DNA of 64,000 nucleotides from Corbicula japonica (lineage: Eukaryota > Mollusca > Bivalvia > Venerida > Cyrenidae). Both the position numbers and the translations under genes were made by a program. Under the pieces are notes generated by a model. The model did not search any database. It saw only the letters and a list, made by a program, of their open reading frames with translations, and had not been told where the DNA came from. The DNA lies in NCBI GenBank assembly GCA_038501625.1, contig JAZAYU010000006.1:13580638-13644637 (forward strand), in the 5' to 3' direction. Positions 22,150-32,737 of this stretch are shown piece after piece. Numbering within the stretch: the stretch's first letter is position 1; every line of letters starts with the position of its first letter.

Positions 22150-23113
22150 ATGTGCATGAAATTCTAAAAGGGACGTAGTATAGCCACCCTTGATCATAAG
22201 CTTACAATAAAACATGGCATTGTATCAAATGTACGAACAGTTCTCATTGTTGGCCAACTTAACAGATAGATAACAATATCCGAAAGTGTCGCTCCAAAAA
22301 ATCCACAAAAAAACCCAACAAAACCTGGTAGGAAGAAAAAGAAAAAAAGTAAAGAATAGACGCCTTATACAGACTTTATTTCCCAAAGACAAGCAGGAAA
22401 AAAGTAAAACCAATGACGTACAATAATAAGAATATGAAAATATACTTAACAAAAAAGAAAACTTACCAGTATTTAAATTCAAATATTTTGTTTGCTGATA
22501 ATATATTTTATTTTTCATATAATTTTTGGTATTTGCACATATCTGGACATTTGATTAAGCAGGAAGATGTTGTTATTTTTTTACAAAGATTAATTATATT
22601 ATCTCCGCATTCCTAAATAATGATGACATCAATAATTTTGAACCAAAAAAGTCTCAAACGGATTATTTGACTGTCAAATTTAGAAGTTTATGGCATGTAG
22701 AGAAGAAAAATCAAATTAAAAACAGAATACAAGAATTACCGGATGGGAGTCGAACACACAACACCATATTAATTAGAAACCAGATGCGCTACTGCTACGG
22801 CCATAAAACCTATTTTTCATGGTTGTACAACTTTAACATAATGAGCTCTTTATGTAATGTTCTAAAAATCTATAAATACAAAAGTACATTTACGGCTTGA
22901 TGCGTAAAATCGGAGTAAAATATCTTACAAGATACAAGAAACTTTATTTAGCGTGAAGAAATTATTACTATTCATAACTATTCAAATACTATGATGAAAA
23001 AAACATAAGTTATAAGCTATTGTCCGACATCACGGAGATTATTAACACGTAGACATAAAAGGCAGTCAGGTAAAAAGAAAATAATAAATATAAAAAAGAA
23101 AATCAAAGTTTGA
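22150..23113. other. Intergenic, a tRNA-like fragment only
   Basis: AT-rich sequence with no gene. Around 22735-22815 the - strand shows a degenerate tRNA-like stretch: GTAGCGCA, TTTCTAATT and TGTTCGACTCCCATCC (B-box-like). Folding is poor in the anticodon and acceptor stems, so I regard it as a tRNA-derived relic, perhaps from tRNA-Arg(UCU). Confidence 0.5.
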
Positions 23114-23117
23114 TTAA

Positions 23118-23835
23118 GGCATTGCTCCGTTCGTCATTGCCTTGTCTTAGACAAAAAAAGAATACTGTCAAAATTTCTCAAACGGAACAATGCAGTTCCA
23201 TCAAACTTTGCGCAAATCAATGCTATTACTTATTTTACATACGCTAAGTAAAGTAAGAACAGTAAAGTAAAATAGTTAGACCTTAAAATCCCTAAAATTC
23301 TATTTTCAATTTATCACCAAAAGCAACACAAAACAATATTTCAAATAGCAACTTGAGTAAACTGATACTGACAATATTATCTTAGGTCCTTGAAAAGAAC
23401 TTTCAAATATAAAGAGAGAAATCAACTTTTTTATTTTTGGTAATCCATTTTCGCGACCAGGAAATTGAAGGTCAAACACATTTTTACAAGTAACTCACAT
23501 AGTATGCATTTGTTAGAATAAATGACCTTTTTGTTGTCAGTAACTGATTACTCATGAAGACATTTTAATTGATGTTTAGTGTTGCTTCGTTTTTGTGATA
23601 AATTTCAAATTATATATAGAATTATATATTAGAATGATAAGGCCATTTTCGGTCTAACTAAATTTCTGTACTGTTCTAACTTTTCTTTGCGTATGTAAAT
23701 GAAATATGTATTAATAGCATTGAATTGTGAAATGTTTTATTGAGCTGCATTTTGATATAAGAGAGATTTTGATATTTTTTTTTCGTTTTTTGCTTTTTTG
23801 TCTATGACAAAGCAATGACGAACGGATCAATTCCT
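23118..23835. mobile_element. TTAA-flanked hairpin element, ~718 bp
   Basis: TTAA at 23114-23117 and 23836-23839 borders inverted ends GGCATTGCTCCGTTCGTCAT and AATTGATCCGTTCGTCAT (complement). Inner arms and core match the element at 5581-6283 (GACCAGGAAATTGAAGGTCA, TTGTTGTCAGTAACTG), while the outermost 20 bp differ, which defines two subfamilies. No coding capacity. Confidence 0.82.
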
Positions 23836-23839
23836 TTAA

Positions 23840-24570
23840 AAAATTAAAACATTATTATTAACATTAAAAACACATATAAAATACAAACTTCAAAAGACTG
23901 ATGATTCTAACATATACATATAAATTACATCACAAACAGTTGCTAATTAGATCACAGAAATGTATATACATTAACATATGAGTCATATGATATGACACAT
24001 TTACAGGCCTGACCAGTCCAGGAGTATAGGTTGATTGAAATGAACATGATCCTGTAGATAACGGGGGGGGGGGGGATAAACAGTAGAGACACTTATATGT
24101 TTCTACTGCTATGGTTTTTAGTCTGGCAAAATGTTATATGGGCATGTTTTTCTAGTAAATCTTCGTAGGTTACTTTTAAATCACTAAAACAAATCTTAAT
24201 GCACGGTGTTGAAGTTTTCCTAATTTTTCTTTGTTCTGTTTACTACTTATTTTATTAAGTTATGACAAAAGCTTAAATTTTACCAGATAAAAGATTTATA
24301 AACCAAAAGTTTACATTTTGCAGATTAAATTTACTAATTTTTATAAAGTACATTTAACTGACCAGCAGCTTTTTTGCATGACCCGGGAATTTATGCATCA
24401 AAATTGAATAAAAAGTCTAAATCTACACCTAAAATTTAAAATAATCTTCGCATGCAATATTACATCATCTATCTACTTTAAAACATCTCGGTTACCATAG
24501 GTTTTCTTACCAAGAGCTAAACTAATTTGGCTTGCATTTGATTCATGTTAAACCAATTAATGAGAGTTTT
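23840..24570. other. Intergenic, nothing recognised
   Basis: AT-rich, with a 13-base G run at about 24061-24074. No gene or element ends were seen. Confidence 0.5.
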
Positions 24571-24572
24571 TA

Positions 24573-26410
24573 GCTCGACTATTCGAAGAATAGGGGAGCT
24601 ATCCTACTCGCCCCGGTGTCGGCGTCAGCGTCGGCGTCTCCGTCCGTTAAACAAAATATGCACTTTGGTCCATAACTTGAAAACTACTTATGATATCAAC
24701 TTGAAACTTGGAATATATATTCACCATTAAATTCTACATCATTACCAACAACACCCATAACTCTGCTTCCAATATTTTTCAAGTTATGCCCCTTTTTCAC
24801 TTAAATTTTGTGTTAAGGAAAATATGCACTTTGGTCCATAACTTATAAACTACTTGAGATATCAACTTGAAACTTGGAATATATATTTACCATCAAATTC
24901 TACATCGTTACCAACAACACCCATAACTCTGCTGACAATATATTACAAGTTATGGCCCTTTTTTCTTATATTTTGTGTTAAGCAAAATATGCATTTGGCC
25001 CATAACTTTAAAACTACTTGAGATATTGCATTGAAACTTGAAATATATTTTCACATTCAAAAACTACATCATAACCAACATGATCCATAACCCTGCTTCC
25101 TATATTTTTCAAATTATGCCTCTTTTCACTTAAATTTTGCGTTAAGGAAAATATGCACTTTGGTCCATAACTTATAAACTACTTGAGATATCAACTTGAA
25201 ACTTGGAATATATATTCACCATCAAATTCTACATCATTACCAACAACACCCATAACTTTGCTGACAATATATTTCAAGTTATGCCTCTTTTTTCTTATAT
25301 TTTGTGTTAAGCAAAATATGCATTTTGCCCATAACTTTAAAACTACTTGAGATATTGCCTTGAAACTTGAAATATATTTTCACCATCAAAATCTAAATCA
25401 TAACCAACAAAACCCATAACCCTGCTTTCAATAATTTTCAAGTTATGCCCCTTTTTCACTTACATTTTGTTATAAGCAAAATATGCACTTTGCCTATAAC
25501 TTTCAAACTACTTGAGATGTTACTTTGAAACTTAGAATTTATATTCACCATCAAAATCTATGTCATTTTCAAAAAGACCCTTTACTCTGCTACCAATATT
25601 TCTCAAGTTATGCCCCTTTTCACTTATGCAATTCTCTCATAACTTTTAAACAACTAGAGATATTACTTTGAAAGTTGAAATATATGTTTGACATCAGTTT
25701 CTGAATCATTATCAACAAGACCCATAACTCTACCGGAAATATTTCTGTAAGTAATGCCCCTTTTGAACTTAGTTTTTGCATTAGCTGAAATATGTGCTTG
25801 ATCCATAACTTTGAAACAACATGTGATATTAACTTCAAACTTAGAATATACATGTATAGTCACTATGATAATCTTTACAATAACCACCAAGACTGAAAAC
25901 ACTGCTACATTTTTTTTAAATTTATGTCCTTTTTACAATAGATTTTGTTTTCAAGTTTTTATGCACTTGGCCCATAACTTTGAAACTTTTAATACAGATA
26001 TCAACTTCAAACTTGAAAAACATTTTCACCATCATAATCTAGATCACTTTCACTTGACCTACTGTATGCTTTTTAAAGTAATGCTTTTTTTTCATTTCAG
26101 TTCTTTTTCTGTAACATTACTGAAGTAATTGATATTGAACTTAAAGTAAATTTCTCCAATCATAAATTACTAACAAGTTTTTTTTAACTCTTCCAAAAAT
26201 ATTTTATAGTTATTCCCCTTTTTAGTTCAATATTTATGGAACATTATGGAATTATTTCTGTTATCTAAAATTTTCCCATTCACTTGTTAATATTACTTTT
26301 CCTCATTGAACATGAATGTTTGGCCATAGTTTTTATTGTTTTAATCTTCATATTGCATCTGTTTCAAATGATTCGAATAGTCGAGCGCGCTGTCTCCTCG
26401 GACAGCTCTT
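24573..26410. mobile_element. Helitron-like non-autonomous element with ~170-bp internal repeats
   Basis: It begins GCTCGACTATTCGAA (24573-24587) and carries the inverse TTCGAATAGTCGAGC at 26372-26386, followed by a hairpin GCTGTC-TCCTCG-GACAGC. Between them lie about ten units of ~160-180 bp containing ATATGCACTTTGGTCCATAA, ACTACTTGAGATATCAACTT and AGTTATGCCCCTTTT. Units near the left are close to one another and those to the right are progressively more diverged. Inverted subterminal repeats, a 3' hairpin and internal tandem repeats are the features of HINE/pearl-type bivalve elements; that family assignment is inference. Confidence 0.72.
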
Positions 26411-26419
26411 GTGATTTCT

Positions 26420-26733
26420 TGTTCTAGGGTGGATTTTAAAACACAAATAACAGGATAGTCAAAAGTAAGGGTGTTTTCATCTGCATAATTATGAAGTGTT
26501 GAATTTTCTAATGTTACACAAGAGGAAAACATGTTGTTGTCAGTATCAGATTGCTCATTTAGGCTTTTAAATAGATGTTTTGTGTTTCTTAGTTTTTGTG
26601 TACGGATGAAAATATAATTGCAGCGAATGTTGAGGTCGAGCTATTTTCCTTTACTGTTTTAACTTTTCTGAACAAATGTAAAATAAAGCTTCATTAACTA
26701 CATTAATTTATGCAAAGCTGTATTCAAATAAAT
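26420..26733. mobile_element. Fragment of the TTAA hairpin family
   Basis: Contains TTGTTGTCAGTATCAGA, GATGTTTTGTGTTTCTTAG and an AAATAAAGCTTCATTAAC end like 6000-6180. It is cut off where the Penelope tail at 26735 begins, so the latter inserted beside or into it. Confidence 0.7.
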
Positions 26734-26734
26734 A

Positions 26735-27072
26735 AAATGTGCATATCATGAATTGCCACGGAGCTACTCCACGAAGCCCAAATTAAGAGAGGAAAAGAGA
26801 TCATGGGTTTACAAGAAGATGAATTTCAAATAAGACTCGACAAACAACGAAAAAGATAACCTTAGGGGTTACCACCTTGGAAAGGTTAGAGAAAAAACAA
26901 TGTGCCACTAGTTGTTTTAACCAGGTTCTAGGGTCACACTTGCCAAAACAAGCTATCATAAGAACAAACTTGTTATCTTGGTGAAATAACTCTGACTCGC
27001 CCATCAACACGACAATGTTTAATGCAAAAGCACACAAAAATATAAACCATAAGACATAAATAGCATTGTCAA
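26735..27072 (-). mobile_element. Penelope-like 3' tail copy
   Basis: Matches the tail in order (GCATATCATGAATTGCCAC, CATGGGTTTACAAGAAG, GGTTACCACCTTGGAA, AACCAGGTTCTAGGG, TTGGTGAAATAACTC) with several small internal losses. Confidence 0.85.
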
Positions 27073-28247
27073 GCAAAACTGTATTTTGCCGGTTTTGATA
27101 ATTTTAACTGTTATTAAAGAAAATGCAAAGACGACTATAGAGAACCAATAAGCGGGGAGCTTACAACAAACACTAATTAAAATAACAGTTTCACGGAAAA
27201 ATCAAGTCGATACGAAGGAGGTAGGTTGCTTTTATTTCCTTATATCGGTGAAATATTACATTTAACAAAGTCCATCCACGGAACAGCTGTAAGAATTAAA
27301 CAGAGAAGTATCGGTAAGTAGAGCGTAGCGTGACATACACATTTAAAAAAAAGCAAACTTATCTACACACAAGCTGTAATTTTGATATTTACATGATTTC
27401 ACTATGCAAATTGTAAATTTATGTAATTGTATTTTTTTTATTTTCTACCAGTATACTATCACGTGACTTTTTAGCTATCTATAATCAGTTATACGTTCAA
27501 TAGATAAATACCGGTAACAGGCAATAATGCTTGGTTGACCAAATCTTCAAACGTGCAGAAACATTAACTTTTTAATCATCAACATGGTTTTCGATGATTA
27601 AACGCCCTACATTTTATAGTATGTGCACTTTATAACAGCAGATCACTTGCAACTTTGTGATCAACAAAACCAACTCGAGCTGAACGCCAGTATAATATAA
27701 TACCCTGTAGTTGTAAACTGTCGCATTTCTAACCTTTAACTGTCTTATGAATAAAAGGCAATTAATTTGACTTATTCTTTTAATAGTTATTATAGATAAC
27801 GAGGGACGATGTCATGTGAAGAAGTAAGTCTGGAATTTCTTTGATTTTAATTGTCTGCACAAACTTTGAAATTTTAGAAAATATTCTGATTTTAAACAAC
27901 ATGTTATTTTAAATTAAAATGTCTAAATGATATTATTAATTACTGACTCAATAATTAAAAAAGCACTAAAAATGTATTTAACAGTTTTGAAAAGTATTGA
28001 TTTTTTGTAGGTATATCATCTACAATTCAATATGTTTACAAGGAATCCTATTCTCTCATCAGCATAAACAAAATAAATTCTCAGTTTTCAACAAAAAAAA
28101 AACAACAACAAAACTTCATTATATATTAAGAGAACGCAAATATTCGTCTAGGTTTACCAGCGTCTTTATATTATAGTTTATATTTACAAAGCGCTTAAAC
28201 GATACAATTTATTCTAAGTGTATGTCCATCGCTGCAAACAGGGCTGA
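27073..28247. other. Intergenic, nothing recognised
   Basis: AT-rich, no supported exon, RNA or repeat. Confidence 0.45.
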
Positions 28248-28386
28248 AGGTTATAAAACTGAGCTTGGAAACCAGTCTCAAATCTCAAGCATCTGATTGG
28301 CTGAAATGGCGACTGGTCGCCATTTCAGCCAATCAGATGCTTGAGATTTGAGACTGGTTTCCATGCTCAGCTTTATAACCTTGGGC
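28248..28386. mobile_element. Palindromic MITE, GGTTATAAA family (best-preserved copy)
   Basis: About 139 bp. Arms of roughly 65 bp are nearly perfect complements: GGTTATAAAACTGAGC...GGCTGAAATGGCGAC and GTCGCCATTTCAGCC...GCTCAGCTTTATAACC. The loop is almost nil, so single strands would form a very stable hairpin. It lies about 100 bp before the assembly gap. Confidence 0.92.
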
Positions 28387-28482
28387 ACAGGTTGTACGAG
28401 TCTGTTATGCAATCGTCATTCCGATTTCAATCACCGTTCTTTTGAACTGAACAAAAGTTAGCATAGCTGAAAAAACATCAAT

Positions 28483-28982
28483 NNNNNNNNNNNNNNNNNN
28501 NNNNNNNNNNNNNNNNNNNNNNNNNNNNNNNNNNNNNNNNNNNNNNNNNNNNNNNNNNNNNNNNNNNNNNNNNNNNNNNNNNNNNNNNNNNNNNNNNNNN
28601 NNNNNNNNNNNNNNNNNNNNNNNNNNNNNNNNNNNNNNNNNNNNNNNNNNNNNNNNNNNNNNNNNNNNNNNNNNNNNNNNNNNNNNNNNNNNNNNNNNNN
28701 NNNNNNNNNNNNNNNNNNNNNNNNNNNNNNNNNNNNNNNNNNNNNNNNNNNNNNNNNNNNNNNNNNNNNNNNNNNNNNNNNNNNNNNNNNNNNNNNNNNN
28801 NNNNNNNNNNNNNNNNNNNNNNNNNNNNNNNNNNNNNNNNNNNNNNNNNNNNNNNNNNNNNNNNNNNNNNNNNNNNNNNNNNNNNNNNNNNNNNNNNNNN
28901 NNNNNNNNNNNNNNNNNNNNNNNNNNNNNNNNNNNNNNNNNNNNNNNNNNNNNNNNNNNNNNNNNNNNNNNNNNNNNNNNNN
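28483..28982. other. Assembly gap (500 N)
   Basis: Exactly 500 N, a round number that suggests a placeholder rather than a measured gap. Confidence 0.99.
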
Positions 28983-29349
28983 TTATCAATATATTTTTAA
29001 ATATTTTTTCTTCAATATGTTTATTCCCTAGAAATCATCGTTGATAAGATATTATACAGATGTTAACCCATAAGCATCTGACAAAATATGATTGACCAGT
29101 GCTAACTCAAGATTTTCTAAGTTCTAGCCATTGCACACGGTCGAAACTTAATCATGGAAGAAAAAACTGATTAAGGCCATGTATTTTGGATTATTCTGTA
29201 AATGAATAGATATTTAAGTTTAAATAGAAAAAAGACAATTAGGGAAAGTTTCGCATACGACAAGAATGTCAGTTTCGACAAAATCACATATGCAGTTTAG
29301 CGCTGCAACGCGTGACGCTGTATACTGGAAGAATAAATTTGAAAAAAGT

Positions 29350-29525
29350 TGAAGTATACATATCATGAATTGCCACTTTCAGAAAGAAACGTCAGCCTTC
29401 CCACACAGTCAAGTAGAAGAAACGAGAGAGAGCATGGTTAATAAAATGATCAGTTTCAAGAAAGGCACCAAATACAATTTTAAAAGTGAGAACCTGAGGG
29501 GTAACCGCCTTGGAACGGTCGGTAA
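29350..29525 (-). mobile_element. Penelope-like 3' tail copy, short
   Basis: Terminal ~175 bp of the tail (ATACATATCATGAATTGCCA to GTAACCGCCTTGGAACGGTC). It shares the terminus of the other copies and is truncated at the opposite end. Confidence 0.85.
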
Positions 29526-30381
29526 ACCGATACATTAAAGGTGCAGTTATGTTTAGAAATATGTGTGCACCTTTTAATTGTCCTATGCACCTATAAGGGA
29601 AAGAGCGCTACGTTTAATTTTTTACGTCCAACTTTGTGTTTAAGTTTGTCGTGCACCTGCAATTAACTTTTAAGCCTTTTAATAAACCATATTTTGCAAA
29701 TGGTCTTGTGCGCAACTGGTATAATATTATTTCGATGTTTGTTTACAGCTTTGTATCGAAAGATAAACAGATATTTTTTTGTGTTTACTGTTATTTAGCC
29801 GCAACATGTTATATGTCGATTTGCTAATAGTTTGTTTGTGGTTTCTCCATACCTGCAGTTAAACCTACTTTTCGCACTACTTGCACTTGTATGCACACTT
29901 AATCCACGACCGGGTTCAGCGAACTTAAAACATCAGAAAGATGAGTTATTCAATTTATTTCTACATTTTGGTTTCTACATCATAGACTTAGTTTAAACTT
30001 TCAATCTAAGCCAAGTAAATGATGAAAAAACAACATATCACGATATTTCTTTTATTATTAATCAAGAGTTGTTAAGTCCTCTTTCACACAAATATACTGC
30101 AAGTAAATGGCTCAAAGTTAAAACTAATTCTTTAAAATAAGCTTTAGTGTCCAATTACATAACGTAATTGGAGACTTAAAGCGTTTTAAGAAAAGCTTCA
30201 TTTTCCATTCATTTTGGCGACATATCAACAACGTATTTTCCCCGAATCGGATTATTTCCATAAATGTTTTGATTTGTGAGTAAAAATGCATAAACATTTT
30301 CTACAAATGTTTACTACTCCCAACTATCCTCCGCCATAACGTAATAATAGTATTGCTTTTTCTAAAAATCTAGAAATGGTC
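29526..30381. other. Intergenic, small hairpin only
   Basis: No gene seen. A small inverted repeat at about 30143-30182 (GCTTTAGTGTCCAATTAC and its near-complement) is the only structure noticed. Confidence 0.5.
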
Positions 30382-30391
30382 GAATTTAAAA

Positions 30392-31072
30392 TGTTCGTGA
30401 AGTTGGCCGCCTAGCAGCCAAGCATTGTGAAGTTGGCCGCCAAGCAGCCAAGCAGCCAAGCAGCGTGAAGTTGGCCGCCAAGCAGCCAAGCAGCCAAGCA
30501 GCGTGAAGTTGGCCGCCAAGCAGCCAAGCAGCGTGAATTTGGCCGCCAAGCAGCCAAGCAGCCAGGCAGCGTGAAGTTGGCCGCCCAACAGCCTAGCTGA
30601 TACGTTGGCTGCTGTGAAACTTTTGCTGCTGAGCTGCTGTGGCGGCTGGAAAAAAGTTCGCTGCTGGGCTGCTGTGGCGGCTGGGATACTTTGGCTGCTG
30701 GGAAAAGTTGGCTGCTGGAATACTTTAGCTGCTGAGCTGCTATGGCGGCTGGGAAAAGTTGGCTGCTGGGCTGCTGTGGCGGCTGGGAAAAGTTGGCTGC
30801 TGGAATATTTTGGCTGCTGAGCTGCTGTGACGGCTGGGAAAAGTTGGCTGCTGGGCTGCTGTGGCGGCTGGGATACTTTGGCTGCTGGGAAAAGTTGGCT
30901 GCTGGAATAGTTTGGCTGCTGCGCTGCTGTGGCGGCTAGGAAAAGTTGGCTGCTGGGCTGCTGTGGCGGCTGGGATACTTTGGCTGCTGGGAAAAGTTGG
31001 CTGCTGGAAAACTTTGGCTGCTGAGGTGCTGTGGCGGCTGGGATACTTTAGCGGCTGGGCTGCTGTCGCTTA
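30392..31072. repeat. Left inverted arm of the foldback element
   Basis: 30392-30600 is built of GGCCGCCAAGCAGCCAAGCAG-like units. 30605-31072 is built of the G-rich form of the 17-bp unit (GGGAAAAGTTGGCTGCT, GGGATACTTTGGCTGCT, GGGCTGCTGTGGCGGCT). Confidence 0.92.
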
Positions 31073-31919
31073 ATTGAAGTTAAATAATGCTTTTAAAAAT
31101 TTCTCACGTCAGACTTCTATTGGATAGCCTAGTATCCTAGCAGTCAAGCACCCTAGCAGCCGGAAAGCGAGAAGTTTAAGACTTAACGTAGGTAATGTTA
31201 TAACGTTATTTTATATTATCATGTCATTAAATTAACGCATTTCTTTCGATATTTCATGTTCTAGTACATATTTTAGAAAATTTAGTTAATTGAAATTTTA
31301 AAAAAATATGAAATACACGTTCAAAAAAACAACAAGAAATTTGATTAAACGAATTATTACGTCAGTTTCATTCAGAAGGAAGACTTTGATTCGGCAGCCT
31401 AACAGCGGAGTAGACTGGCAGCCTAGCAGCCTAGCTGTTTGGCAGCGAAAAGTTTAAAACTTCACGTAGGTGATGTTATAATATATTTGTCAGTCTACCA
31501 TCCTAGAAGCAGATGGTTCAGACTTAAAATCATCATGCCATCATTTAAAAAAAGTACTTTACCGGTATTTCATGCTCTTTTATTTTTTAGAAATAAAATG
31601 CGAGATTTGAAAATAAAATAGTACAAGCCATGTTGACATTCGCGATACAAACAAAAGAACATAGTAAAATGAGCGAAAGCAATTTACGGGCTATAGCGAA
31701 CGCATATGAAATGTGTCTGTTGGAGTTGGAAGAGCAACAGATCAGTTCCAGGAGAATGTAGAAAAAATAATGGGTGTATTTGATTTGTCGATGTCAGATT
31801 AGAACTATTTGAAAAAGAAAAATGTTATAATAGAATCGAGAAACACCTAAAAGTGAAAGAAAAATATTAAATCAACGATATTTGACTTTAACTCGATTTC
31901 ATAAAAATGCATTCATTTC
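31073..31919. other. Core of the foldback element, with a ~270-bp duplication
   Basis: Two related blocks follow one another (about 31125-31285 and 31420-31600), sharing CTAGCAGCC..., AAGTTTAARACTTMACGTAGGT, ATGTTATAA and a TATTTCATG end. Both carry scraps of AGCAGCC-type repeat at their start. No coding sequence was recognised. Confidence 0.6.
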
Positions 31920-32100
31920 ACAACTACAAAAGCGTCAATACAAGTTAGAAAAGTAAAGAAAAATAGTTTAACCTTAAAAATCCCTTAAATTCTACTTTCA
32001 ATCAAACACAAAAAAGAATCATCGCAAAACAAATACAGTTTAAATACCCAAATGATTAAGAAGGTACTGACAACAATATGTAAGGTCCTTTTATTTCTCA
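31920..32100. mobile_element. Fragment of the TTAA hairpin family inside the foldback core
   Basis: Matches 5700-5880 (AAGTAAAGAAAAATAG, CCTTAAAAATCCCTTAAATTC, GTACTGACAACA, AAGGTCCTTTT). It supplies the meaningless C-terminal end of the open frame described next. Confidence 0.7.
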
Positions 32101-32737
32101 TAAACAAATTTCTTTTCTTTTTAAATTCTTTTCTCGCATTATAACAACTTTGGTCAAACCATATTGCCTGTATATTTACTTGTCTGTTATTGTGAGTATA
32201 TGTATTATTGGAGTTGTAAATTTTTGTACAACCAAAGACTTTTATCCCGTTTTCATTGATGAGGATAGTAAATAATGTCACCGTATTATTTATGTTTTGA
32301 TAGCTAACCGTATTTGCGAAGGCGGCCAGCTTAATACTTTTGAATAATAACCCCGCCCTAAACGAATTTATGCGCGAGTCATCCCATTTAATTCGTTGCT
32401 CGGGACTACTTTCGGCATCACGTGGCCTTGTAGGCGTTGGTTTTCTTCCAATAGGAATGGTTAATGCGGAGTGATCTGAAAATTCGTCCAGTTCTTCGAC
32501 CTTGAAGTATGTCACAAAAAAAGTCGTCGTAAGATAGTAACAAATAATCTACTGTGCTTGAGCCCTTACTGCTATGGAACATTTATTCGCCTACGTGTCC
32601 GTCTGACCAAAGTCTTCCGTTTGCGATTATTAAATTGGTAGCTGAACATAAAGATAGCAATTTTTTACCTTGCAAGTCTAAGATTTTATCTTTGTTTACT
32701 CGGGTTGGAATGGTTGGAATATCATATTGGAATAGCC
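32100..32737 (-). pseudogene. LINE endonuclease-region relic
   Basis: The - strand encodes a typical non-LTR element segment: end of the AP-endonuclease (RVNKDKILDLQGKKLLSLC, TNLIIANGR, SSKGSSTVDYLLLS, then DEFSDHSALTIPI, the conserved SDH box). The linker follows, with KWDDSRINSFRAGLL and WFDQSCYNARKEFKKKRNLF. A TAA stop lies in the middle, and a frameshift at the T-run near 32515-32523 breaks the reading frame. No reverse transcriptase follows. Its upstream part ends abruptly where the right satellite arm begins (32738), so the arm replaced or interrupted it. Confidence 0.82.

Noticed and set aside
22735..22815. Functional tRNA-Arg gene on the - strand
   Set aside because: The T-arm is recognisable, but acceptor and anticodon stems do not pair properly; treated as a relic.
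28405..28989. 194-codon open frame on the - strand
   Set aside because: It consists almost entirely of the N gap; only a few real codons lie at each end.
31985..32515. 176-codon - strand frame as a host gene
   Set aside because: Its N-terminal half is a LINE endonuclease/linker and its C-terminal end is a piece of the TTAA hairpin family.
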